Below are positions 1 to 9,829 of a DNA stretch of 64,000 bases, piece by piece (within the stretch, counting starts at the first letter, position 1; each line of letters opens with the position of its first letter). The position numbers were made by a program, and so were the translations under genes. The DNA comes from Astrothelium macrocarpum (lineage: Eukaryota > Ascomycota > Dothideomycetes > Trypetheliales > Trypetheliaceae), in the NCBI GenBank assembly GCA_021030915.1, contig JAGEMR010000075.1, positions 1-64,000 on the forward strand. The letters run 5' to 3'. The notes beneath the pieces were generated by a model. It was not told where the DNA came from. It saw nothing but the letters and a program-made list of their open reading frames with translations, and did no database searches.

Positions 1-808
1 TATTCAAAATGTGGTGGTGGCCAAAATTTGAGGTGGTCGCGCCGCGGGATCGGGCGCGCCGTGGTGGAGACTCCTATCTTATCGGATTTGACAGAACTTT
101 GGCCTGAGCCTTTTCTGTGTACGTTCTTGTTGATATTCTACACGCATAGGAGCTGAGGAACTGCTGACAGTGGTTCGAACAGATCGATCGGCAGGAAAGA
201 TGGAAGAAGGTTGACATCGAGTGCGAACGCGCGGAAGGAGTGGAGACGTGAACCATGCTGAATACATTACTCCCAAGCTGTTTTTTAATAGACTATCTTT
301 ATGGTAGACTAGAGGTGGGCGTCGGAGGAGAACATTCACGAATTTAGTTGAGCGATTTCGTGGATGAATCGGCGGATGAGGTAGATGTGCTATAGTTTCA
401 ACACAGCGGCAGAGACCGTTGTGGTTTTCCAGCTTTCAATATATAATATGAAAGAGGTGTGTCGGCAGTAAGCGATGTCTGAGCTCACAGAGGTTGAGAT
501 AGTGCGTCTAAAGAAGTGAGTGAGTTCTTTTAAGAAAAAAAGCGGCAACAGAAATGAAATGGTTAAAAAAGCCACGCAATCGAAGAGAAAATTTACCTTA
601 TTGGGTCATCATATAACCTAATTAAGAGCATCTTTCTTTTTCAGGTAAGATCAGATAAGATTATCGATACGTGCTCTTACCTGATCGAGATCAAAATCAC
701 CCGAAACGAGAACAGATTTCCTCAAACGGCAAAATCTAACCCCGATTCCCCAGCACAAAAATTCCCCCAAGAAACGCGAAATCAACTGACTGATAATCGC
801 CAATTCAG
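1..808. other. No gene recognised; probably holds one breakpoint of an inversion
   Basis: Only short overlapping open frames of low-complexity character are present and none resembles a protein I know. The right edge ends in a good fungal 3' splice site: CTGACTGAT branch-like sequence followed by CAATTCAG at 801-808. That acceptor has no matching upstream exon on this strand. Its natural partner appears to be the donor at 4916 on the minus strand, so one edge of a rearrangement should lie in this stretch. Confidence 0.5.
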
Positions 809-1951
809 GTTTCTGGGATGTATAACCAGCCTGAAATGTGCAAATGGCTCTTGGACCAAGGTGCTGATGTTGACGTGTGGACAAATGCAGGCTTGTGAGT
901 TGCACCTTCGAGCAATTCCGCCTTGTTTGGCTAAATAATATACAGCACTTCATTACATTTGGCTTCGTTAGCTTACTATAATGGCTCAAAATGCCTTGAC
1001 ACAATAAAGATACTTTTAGAAGATGGCCAAGCAGATGTAACAATACCTAAGGCTGGTGAACCTCTCAGCACCGCAACTCATCTGTTTCACGGGCCCGAAG
1101 AAGCCTTCCGTTACATGGAAAGCATTTCCCACAGCATTCATGAGGATGTTCCAGATTACACGCTAGCATGGCAGTGTGGCAGGTGCTACGGCGCCTTGCC
1201 GACTGCTTACACTTAGGCGGCGTTTGAGAGGAATGTATTGCGCCCCGAAAGAGCGCGCCATATCGATGAAGAGATTGGCACTCAGCGGACGCTGTTGCAT
1301 GCAGTAGCAGCAAATCTAGCCGACTCTGTTCTTGACTCTTTTGATGCGGGGGATGCATTGCAAATTTTCAGGCAAATTCTGGATGTTACCAAGGAGTTAC
1401 ACCCGCAGGACAAATATGGAGCCACTCCGCTTGACTATCTTTGCTGTGGAACACATTTATTTAGAGATTACTATGAAGAAGAGAAGCTCAGATATGCGGT
1501 ACTCCAATGGTTCCAAATACTAGATTCCCAAGGCTTCGATCTGCGTGAGTATGCTGAAGAGGAAGCTCGACTCCATCCCAACGGGATACTGATCCATTCT
1601 CGCCAAATTAGAGTAGGAATAACTCGGCAGTTTTCATTTCTTTACGGTGCTTCCAAGAACGAACTGTCGATAACTGTTAAAGACGAGAAATCAGAGATTC
1701 CGATTGATCAACAAATTCCAGGTGCCTGGTATCAGTATGACGATTGCGGATATCGTAAAATCATCGAGAATATGGAACCATTTGCAGGATGGACTCTGCA
1801 ACTTAGTCCGCCCATTATCAATAGGGAACTTGGCACACAGCTTTACAACTGTGAGGATCCTGGAGCTGGAGATAAATACATTGGTATTTGCCTTGGAAAA
1901 ATTCATGCATTTTGTTTAGGAGAACTTGAGACAGTGCATTTTAGATGGTAA
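809..1951 (+). pseudogene. 3' half of a split ankyrin-repeat gene
   Basis: Exon 809-894, intron 895-945 (51 bp, GTGAGT...ATACAG), then an open frame to 1951. The translation carries two ankyrin repeats, recognisable by KWLLDQGADVDVW and by FTSLHLAS...IKILLEDGQADV, then a region without a domain I recognise. An in-frame TAG at 1214-1216 interrupts the otherwise open frame, which then continues unbroken for about 245 codons. There is no start codon or N-terminal domain on this strand. The first exon begins in phase 0 inside an ankyrin repeat, which is what the minus-strand fragment at 4917-5896 lacks at its end. I take it as the separated C-terminal half of that gene, now inactive. An independent paralogue fragment is the alternative. 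Confidence 0.7.
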
Positions 1952-2643
1952 AAATTGGAGTTCACCAATTTTATGGCACCACACACGACATTCGCTATCC
2001 GATCTGGTTAGCTGTTGTGGGAAAGGGCAACGGCTAGCTGCTGAATCAGCAACCGTGAACATATTTACCTCAAAACCACCGTTTCCTAGATGGTTCGAGA
2101 GAGACAGTCCAATACAGTTACAATTGCTCACCGTTGAATTGCTTTTCGTGAAGTCTTTTCAAATCGTACTTGTTCTCAGCTGAATGAACGGACCCTGGTA
2201 CGACATTTCTTCTGTCAGCTCCTGGTGAAGCTGCATAAATTGTGCTTCGTTAATATTGATGAAGGTCCCCGGATATGTACTGTCTCTCTTCTAAGGCGTC
2301 GAAGATAGTTACAGAGCTGCTTCTACTCCGCTGTTGACCAGAGGTCGATATGGATCGTGTTCAAGATAAGACCACACCAACAAACAGAATAAATAAAGAT
2401 GCGCTATCCCATAGAAATCTGCGGGAATGCTGTGGGGTACCTATTCAAATCGATTGGAACCTTTCTGGACACATCCTAATAGAGTAGAAATATCTCCTGC
2501 TAATTAGGACCAGCACTCACTCGCAGGACTCTTCATGTCTTTTGCCAACCTCAGAAGCGTACTCGCGAAATAGTATCTATTTCTAAAATTATAGCACTAT
2601 TTACTGAATATTGATTTTATTGCTACCGTTAGAATAGGTATCC
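1952..2643. other. Intergenic, nothing recognised
   Basis: This lies between the stop of the ankyrin fragment and the stop of the convergent citrate synthase-like gene. It holds no long frame and no repeat that I can see. It should contain both 3' untranslated regions. Confidence 0.4.
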
Positions 2644-4216
2644 TCAGGGCCGAAGGTCAGGTTTTACATATATCTGCTGTGGGCGCCAGATCTTTATAGA
2701 TTGCCCCAGACTCTCCCGCCAGTGCGCCAAAATTCCGGTCGATCGTGCCAAGCATGGGATGGCAATAGCCATATCCGTATCGAAACCCATCGCTGTGCAG
2801 ATGAAGCATCCCAAAAGATCAGCGTTGGCTTTCAGATTTCGTTCAGTGAAGTAGGGATCTGTATTTGCCGCCTCATCGACGGACATTGCAACCTGTAGAA
2901 GCCGATTCGAGTAGACAGCATCTCGATGTTTCTCAAGAAGCTCCTCGACAAGGCTGACCCTCGGATCCCGAGTCTTGTATATTCGATGGCCGTAGCCGTA
3001 TAACCTGGACTTCTTTTGCTTGACACTCTCAACAAATGGTAGGACGTTCTCAGGAGTGCCAATCTGTCTGAATTGTTCGTGTGCCAGGCCAATCGCGCCT
3101 GCATGAAGCGGGCCGTATCCTCCAGCAATGGCACCGATCAGAACCGACACAGGATCCGCAAGCGTTGAGCCAATGTGCAGCCCTGCAGTAGAGGAGTTGG
3201 TCATCTCATGGTCGGCATACAAGATCCAAAGCTGGTCGAAACACTTCTCTATCTCCGGGTCTGTGAGACCCATCATAAGAAGAAAATTGCCGATCAGCGA
3301 CTTGCCCTCCGCAGGTTGAGTGAATGTTTTCCCTTTCTTGCGACAGTAAATCAGAGCGATCGTTGTAGCAACATACTGTATTGCACGGAGGAGAGCCAGA
3401 TCGGCGATCTCAATATTGCCGTAGAATACTGGAACATGTTGACGGCGGGGAGCGAACATAACCTCATCAGAGGCCGCGTATGCGGCCAGACCGGCAAGGA
3501 ACATAGAGTAGAAGTCCGCATCACGGCTAGCACATTCCATTAGTTTCCATCTTGGGCAATATCCGAGCCAGCTTACGGGAACGATGAAATCACATCCACC
3601 ACTGTCTTAGGCGGAGTTGCTGATTGTGCCATCAAACGTCGGACGTCATCCTTTTGTCGTGAAGACGGTAGCTTTCCCCATATTAAGAGGTGCATGACAT
3701 CTTCGTATACATATCCATGTACTAAATCTTGGATCGGAATTTCCCTATACAAGAGGACGCCGCGCTGGCCATCTCTTTGGTGGGCAGCACAAGATCAGCA
3801 AGTTTCTAGCATGAACAAGGATGATTTTGAATGCTGCCTTACATGTACGTGATGCTTGACTCCATACAAGCTGTGTGCTGGAATCCCCTGTCAAGTATGC
3901 GAAGGGATTGGCCCTCCTGCTCGGCCCCAGCTTTGGCGACATTTGGTGGTTTGTCGTGCGTCTCTAGCTTGACTCCCCTCTCTGGTCTACTCTGCGACCT
4001 ATTCTGAGTCTCATTCTGCATCCCATTTTGCACTCCATTGTGCACTCCATTTGGTTCTACACACTCTGTCCCATTACACATATCCTTAGCAGCAGGCGCC
4101 GTGATTCGGGCTAGATCTGCTGCAAGTATGTAGCCACCGTCTTGGATAGGAACGACATACGACTTCCCAGTTCGTGAGTCTATGACCTGTAAGTGCGCGT
4201 CCATGGGCATTTGCAT
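2644..4216 (-). CDS. Citrate synthase-like protein, three exons, 484 aa
   Basis: Exons 4216-3843, 3774-3577 and 3526-2644, with introns of 68 bp (GTAAGG...AAAG) and 50 bp (GTAAGC, ACTAAT branch point, TGCTAG). Joined, they give a continuous citrate synthase: an N-terminal strand region (VIDSRTGKSYVVPI), LRILDRGFQHTACMES, DGQRGVLLYREIPIQDL, then the large helical domain. Catalytic residues fit the family: His in YADHEMTNSS (about 297), His in GYGHRIYKTRDPR (about 370) and Asp in NADLLG (about 426). The family condenses acetyl-CoA or a longer acyl-CoA with oxaloacetate. The usual NVDFY around the last Asp is changed, and there is no clear mitochondrial presequence. A low-complexity insert rich in NG/QN pairs (residues about 45-75) is unusual. 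It could be an alkylcitrate synthase of secondary metabolism or a diverged citrate synthase. It lies between the two halves of the ankyrin gene. Confidence 0.85.
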
Positions 4217-4916
4217 CTCGACTTATGACTTGGCAACCAGTTAATAACAAAAGTGGAGGAAAATGTGCGGTGTCAACTTGTAAGAGCGTTTTCAACAGAA
4301 TGGATCAATGATTCGGGCAACGGCGATCTTTCTGTACCATTGAGGAATGGCAGCCACCCTTTTCGTAAGGTCTTAGGTAGCCACAGGGCTGTGTTTCACC
4401 GGCTGTTGAAGCATTCAGGTTCCTCATGTGCCGAACTTGTAATGCGTGTCACCCTACTCCATGGCTGGCACCTGTTGCATTCATTCTTGTTCGTTACGCT
4501 AGACTCTGATTACATGTATCTATTAACTGCGGTCTGGCATCTTAGATGCTGGACAAGTGATGAGAAGCCACAGAAGATCAAGTCCTTGAAGCTCTTCCAT
4601 TAAGTCAGAAGATGATCGTCTGAGTAGAGTAGGAGCGATTTACCTGTGCGGACACATAAGTCTCTGGATAACCATGAGGTCATCGGGACGCCTCAATTAG
4701 CCGTTCTTCACCATGAACTAAGCAGGACACTGCAAGCTATTAATGCCTGGTGCTGAATTCCACCTTCGAGCCTTTTACGACCATCAAGTGATAAGACAAT
4801 AAGTCCCAAGATGCATGACAATACCTCGACTAATTGACGTTCTGCTGTTACTAGATCAGGGTGACAGCTTACGACCTACTCAGGGAGGGGATGACAGTGG
4901 TGAATGCATGACCTAC
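4217..4916. other. Region upstream of the citrate synthase-like gene; second inversion breakpoint expected here
   Basis: A 116-codon open frame at 4253-4603 (plus) has no recognisable motif and I do not accept it as a gene. The left part should be the promoter of the minus-strand citrate synthase-like gene. The right part begins, read on the minus strand, with the splice donor GTAGGT at 4916-4911, for which no acceptor-linked ankyrin exon follows on that strand. Confidence 0.45.
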
Positions 4917-5896
4917 ATGTAACAGAGTTTCCCCGTTTTCCTTAATGTCAGAGAGAGTCGCCATTCCAGCGAAGAGCAGATTGGTCATCTTCTTGATGTC
5001 CCCAGTAGCGCAAGCCCTGAAGACTTCTGATTCGCTGTCCACGACTCGAATTGGATTCAGAGAGTATTGCCAGTTACCCAGCGACTTTCCCCAGCGGATT
5101 CGTATACCGCTGAGCTTCAACCACGCCGCTGGTATAATCCTCCACTCTTTATAATATTCGTCTTCAGTGTTAGGTTGAGCATTGACGCTTTGTCTCCATG
5201 GCGCAAGCTGACGTTGGTAGTCTTGTATAAATGTGAAAATGCCCAAGGATATCAGGGATTTCCTAGTTGATCTGCCCCTACTTGACAACGATAACTCGTG
5301 ATTTTTACCCCTGGCAGGCGGCGGGGCAAATGTGCTTCCTTGCGCTGTTTGAGTTACGAGGATCTGAGAAGTCATGTCTTTCATCATACTGAGTTGACGG
5401 GATTGCATTGATCTAATCCCAACATATTAGAAAAGACCTCTTGAAGAAACGACGCTACTCACAAAGAATAGCAGTTAATTGCTAGGTTGAAGTATCTCAC
5501 AGCACGAAGAAGCCGCTCTCTTACACTGTGGAGCTCCTCTTTGTGCCAGAGCGTCCGTAATCTAGCCTTTTGTCTCTTTCCAAATTTTGAACCCGGCTCG
5601 ATGTATAGCTCTGAAACAACACTGTCCAAATCCCCAGCAGCATGACGACAAAGGTCAAGCGTTCTTTCAATGACTGCTGCGGACCCAACATCGCTTGTAT
5701 GACTATTGAGACTTTGATGAAGAAAAAGTAGTGTTTGACCAAGTAAATCCAATTCTTCAATGGTCTGATTGACGTCTTGGGGAGCGTCTCGTAGCTGGCA
5801 CCAGACTTTGCGAAGATTCTGAGCTCCACTTATGATTCCCGAAGCGAGCTGTGTGATGGCGATACCGCTTGCGACGACCCCAACAATCTCAGCCAT
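4917..5896 (-). pseudogene. 5' half of a split gene: helo-like N-terminal domain plus start of ankyrin repeats
   Basis: Exon 5896-5463, intron 5462-5413 (50 bp, GTGAGT, TTCTAAT branch, GATTAG), exon 5412-4917; 930 nt, exactly 310 codons. The N-terminus MAEIVGVVASGIAITQLASG followed by a helical stretch to about residue 145 is the fungal N-terminal (helo-like/STAND-associated) domain of many NLR and ankyrin proteins linked to heterokaryon incompatibility. Near the end, EVFRACATGDIKKMTNLL and then ENGETLLH begin ankyrin repeats. The last repeat stops after GETLLH at a GT donor. The next exon in register (VSGMYNQPEMCKWLLDQGAD) lies at 809 on the opposite strand. Read through on its own, the frame ends after about 14 unrelated codons. 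Whether a shortened protein is made cannot be judged here. Confidence 0.7.
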
Positions 5897-5920
5897 AATA
5901 TCATCATATGATTGAAGAGG

Positions 5921-5980
5921 ATGTTACTAAGAACAGAATGTCAAGTGAGCATGTTACTTAGAACAAAGTGACAAAGGAGC
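5921..5980 (+). repeat. Two 30-bp imperfect tandem repeats upstream of the helo-like gene
   Basis: Units 5921-5950 and 5951-5980 both begin ATGTTACT and end GAGC, and agree at 24 of 30 positions. They lie 25-84 bp upstream of the start codon at 5896 on the minus strand, so in its leader or promoter. I see no function. Confidence 0.6.
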
Positions 5981-7031
5981 AACTTATTATTAAAACATGG
6001 GAAAGGAAGCAAACGTCAAGGCGCTAAGGTCTTGTTTCGAGTCCATGAGGCAGGCTGTCGATTGCGCTGGGATGGTAACTTGGAGGCCTCAGCGCGCTAA
6101 TGTAGCCAATGAAATAAGAAATGAGACAAGACATCACGCGAACTGACTATTGACATTTGTAGCACCACCAGGCACCCACATGAGAACAGTCAACTTCGAA
6201 GTTCGTCAGTGTAAGTCCTTGTAGCAACGGATAGCTACTTTTCGGTTTGGCTCCCGGCCTAGGAAACACCGACTCTTTATTTTTGGTGGACGACCTCGTC
6301 CCTCTAGTCACATGTTTGGCGTCTTTTCAATCCGAATGAGACTGGCGCTTTGTACCTGAATGAGACGAATCTCCCACCAATTTCCGCTTTGGTGTATGTC
6401 AAACATAGCATGGTTTCCAGATTGCTAAGCGCGCGGGTTGAGTGGCCAAAGGAGCTTCATTTGACGTACGGAGCTACATGCATTGAAACAAAAGAAAGCG
6501 CGCACCACCAGTGGCCGGCGGGATACTGAGTGGAGCTTTTTAATTCAAACACAACGTTAGCTTGTCACAATCTATGTTGTCCAATCGGCTCGCCACCTAT
6601 CATTAGCGCATGTAGATATGGTCAATCTTTTTGGCATTCCAACTCTTGAGGTACCGTCCGGGCGTCTATCGTGTGAGCTGGTGTTGTGCCAGCAGGGACC
6701 GCGTTGGCCGACCGAGAGGGGATGGTCTAAGCTTTCCCTCTAAGCTCTTCCTCTCAGTGGCCCATGAAAGTAATTGAGGGCTCGATAAGATATTTCAGGA
6801 CGCAATTCCTCGATTTTGCTAAGCTCTGCAGTGCAGTTATACCGGAAAATGATTTGAACGTCTTGTTTGCATTACGGGTCCAGACCCTTCACGAACGTAC
6901 TACCTATTTTGACTTATAACGATGACTCATGGAGATGATCTCAAACCTACCTTACTAATGCAGCACCATTGTACAAATCCACAAAATGCAGTCCACTCTC
7001 CCTTCTATGCCCTCGTTTCTGACCGAGCAAA
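5981..7031. other. Divergent intergenic region, no gene seen
   Basis: This separates the divergent starts of the helo-like ankyrin gene (5896, minus) and the Caf16-like gene (7032, plus). No frame longer than about 70 codons is present. It should contain both promoters; I see no individual site that I can name. Confidence 0.4.
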
Positions 7032-7963
7032 ATGTCAGAAGGGCAGCTCAGCTCCGAGCCTTCTCCTTCTATTAACGTCAATGGTCTCAATTACGCCTTC
7101 CAAGACGGCACCACCGGTCTCCAAAATGTGTCACTAGACTTGCCAGCTGGGAGCCGCACGCTCCTCATTGGTGGTACGTTCCTCAAATACCACTATCTTT
7201 CTCACAAGGAAAATACAAGTGACGATCCCTCTCAGCCAATGGCGCCGGCAAGACCACTCTCCTCCGCCTCCTCTCCGGCAAACGCATGGCCCCTCGCGGC
7301 ACCGTCTCCATCGCCTCTGTCGACCCATTCACCAGCGGCCTCGAAGGCGTCACCTACCTCGGCCTCGAATGGGTGCTGAACCCCATCGTGCGGACCGATA
7401 TCGCTGTGCCTGTGCTGCTCTCCTCAGTCGGTGGAGACGCATACCCGGAGCGCCGAGATGAGCTTGTGCGCGTGTTGGACATAGATCTCGCATGGCGCAT
7501 GCATGCAGTGAGCGATGGAGAGCGGCGACGGGTACAATTGGCAATGGGGCTGCTGCGACCGTGGCGAGTGCTGTTGCTGGACGAGGTAACGGTGGATTTG
7601 GATCTGTTGAGTCGGCGGAATTTCTTGGAGTTTTTAAAGAGGGAGACGGGGAGACGACAGTGTACGATTGTGTATGCAACGCATATCTTGGATAACCTTG
7701 CCGATTGGCCAACTCATCTGGTGCACATGTGTTTGGGCGGAGTGAAGAGTTGGGGTGGAATGGAGGACATGACACGTGGATTGGAGGATGAGGGAGAGAA
7801 GGGCAGAGGTGATAGTCGCCTTGGGAGGTTGGTCTTGAAATGGCTACAGGAAGATCTAGAGGAAAGAGGGCCGAGAAATGGGAAAGCCAGTGAGGGCAAG
7901 ACATACGAGTCGTTGGAAGGGAAAGGGGGCTATGGTCAAGAGCAAAAGATGACCGTGAGATGA
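7032..7963 (+). CDS. CAF16: Caf16-type soluble ABC ATPase, two exons, 289 aa
   Basis: Exon 7032-7173, intron 7174-7235 (62 bp, GTACGT...CTCAG), exon 7236-7963. Splicing restores the Walker A motif GANGAGKTT across the junction. Then come a signature motif of Caf16 type (VSDGERRRVQLAMGLL in place of LSGGQ), Walker B (VLLLDEVTVDLD) and an H-loop (YATHILD). There are no membrane segments. In yeast Caf16 is a non-transporter ABC protein associated with the CCR4-NOT transcription complex. The length fits that family, and the glycine-rich C-terminal tail is poorly conserved. The start at 7032 (MSEGQL) is preceded by AGCAAA and is the first ATG in the frame. The long minus-strand frame 7350-8021 is its shadow. 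Confidence 0.85.
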
Positions 7964-8548
7964 GTGAGGAACAATGGACGTCCCAAAAGCGTTCAGAGCG
8001 GTCGTGACAACGCTTCAACAAGCGCTACGGAGCTCTGAATGTGTTCTCGAAAGAGGACTTTGTTTTATTTCAACAGCATGATACCCCTCAACGGCATGAG
8101 CGACGTTGAATTTACTAGCGAAAATGTCTAATATTTTTCCAGGAACATGCCCGTGATACATTTTTGAAAGCAGCATGAGCAGGTCAGTGCAGTCGATCCG
8201 AGACGTGGGCCCCCTCATATTCGTACTGGGGGTGAAAACCCAACAAACGAGCCAATGTGACCTGTTCTGTTTGAGATCTTGGATTTTCCTACTTCCGCCT
8301 CATCGCCTCGTTCATTAAGTATGTTAAGCCTATCACAACTATTTCGGATTGCCAAATGACTCTTACGCTATTTGCTTACACCAGAGAACTACAGCCCCCT
8401 CCGTTTCACGATTAACTTTGGTCTCTTTCGATCATGAGCAGACTCTTCTTTGCATTGATATTGTTCGAATTGGATAGATAGTACTTGAAAACATGCGCAA
8501 CACCATCCGTTGGTCTTTGCACCCGATGTTCTGAGCAAAGTCCAAGGT
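7964..8548. other. Convergent intergenic region, nothing recognised
   Basis: This lies between the stops of the Caf16-like gene and the fructosamine-kinase-like gene. It has only short frames without motifs. Confidence 0.4.
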
Positions 8549-9534
8549 TTATTCCATCAACATGCACTCGGCTGCATACGCCTCATAACCACCCGGAAAC
8601 TTGGCGACAAGTCTACTCATCTCATCAGTGACCCTACGGGCAGTCAGTGAGAATCACTTTGGTTCAGCCAGTAATACACTTACACTGTCCTGAACTGAGT
8701 AGATTGAGGATATAATGCAGCCGCATGTAAGTTAAATCGCCTGCTTCCCTTAACACGGCGCTCAAGATCGGAAGGAAATCTCTTACATGCAGTACAGCGC
8801 ATTACGATCATCATAGTCATCTTGAGGTTCAGACTTTGGCAGATGAGAATGATATGCCTCAAAATATATGGACGAGAACTTGTTGCGCTCGGGGCGCCAA
8901 TTGCCGAGCTCATCTGTAGTATGACCCATTAATAGTTGGACATAGGAAGAAAGGAATATAGCTCACTTGCATTCATTATGCGCATAGAAGCTTGACGGAT
9001 CATACACCAATGGGAGATTGGTCTGCATATCAACAGCAACATTTCCACACCATAGATCGCCATGCACAAGGACAGGGTTGACTTTGCGGTTCCCTGTCTC
9101 TAAGGGCCTCAATAACCTCGGAATGACCTTCTCTAGCATGGGTAGTCTGAGATGTTCCATCTCTTCCCAAGGGCCTCCCCGTCGCCGGTTAACATCGAGC
9201 ATATGCCTGAATCCATTTGCAAAGCAGTCTTCCCAAGTGTCTGTATATCCATTGTCTTGAGGAAGGTCTCCATTGTAAGTCACAACATGAAAGCCGAACT
9301 TTCCATTGGGTGACAAACTCTTCGCGTGTAGGGCAGCAATCTTTGCGCAGAAATCTGCTGGTTCCGGCAGTTGTTCGGCAAGCTCGTGGAACCTAGACAA
9401 ATAGAAGTATGTGTCCGCATGGCTTTGTAACGATCCACATGCTATTGGTTTGGGCGTGAAGTCGTTCATAACAGCATACATGGCCGAAGTTGATTCGAAT
9501 TCGCCCTTCAGAGCCGTTCTGCCATGGTCTCCAA

Positions 9535-9542
9535 CCGATACC
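9535..9542. repeat. Target site duplication, left copy (CCGATACC)
   Basis: This 8-bp sequence abuts the left inverted repeat of the transposon and is repeated perfectly at 12108-12115. Eight-bp duplications are the hallmark of hAT elements. Confidence 0.95.
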
Positions 9543-9554
9543 CAGACATCGGAA
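9543..9554 (+). repeat. Left terminal inverted repeat of the hAT element
   Basis: CAGACATCGGAA, perfectly inverted at 12096-12107. Confidence 0.95.
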
Positions 9555-9829
9555 GGATTAATGAATTGGATAATAATGAATAGTCCGTAAATAGGATAAT
9601 AATGAATGGATTATTCAAATTATTCTAATTCAAACGTTGTTTTTTACTTGACTATTCTAATTAGAGCTAATACGACCCATTATTCATAAATTTGAATTGA
9701 TTGAATTGTACAGAAACGTCCATATATATGAGTTTGATATAATCAAGAATGAAATTAAAAGAAATTTTTGACTTTCGTATAAAATTTTATCTGATCATTC
9801 TTCTATTTCAATATCATTCAAATCAAGAT

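Noticed and set aside
3541..3842. Apparent break between two citrate synthase frames, as if the gene were frameshifted or truncated
   Set aside because: Two ordinary introns (68 and 50 bp) join three exons in phase, and the missing DGQRGVLLYREIPIQD segment is found between them.
7350..8021. 223-codon minus-strand frame opposite the Caf16-like gene
   Set aside because: It is proline/serine/arginine-rich antisense sequence with no motif, and the opposite strand carries a clear ABC ATPase.
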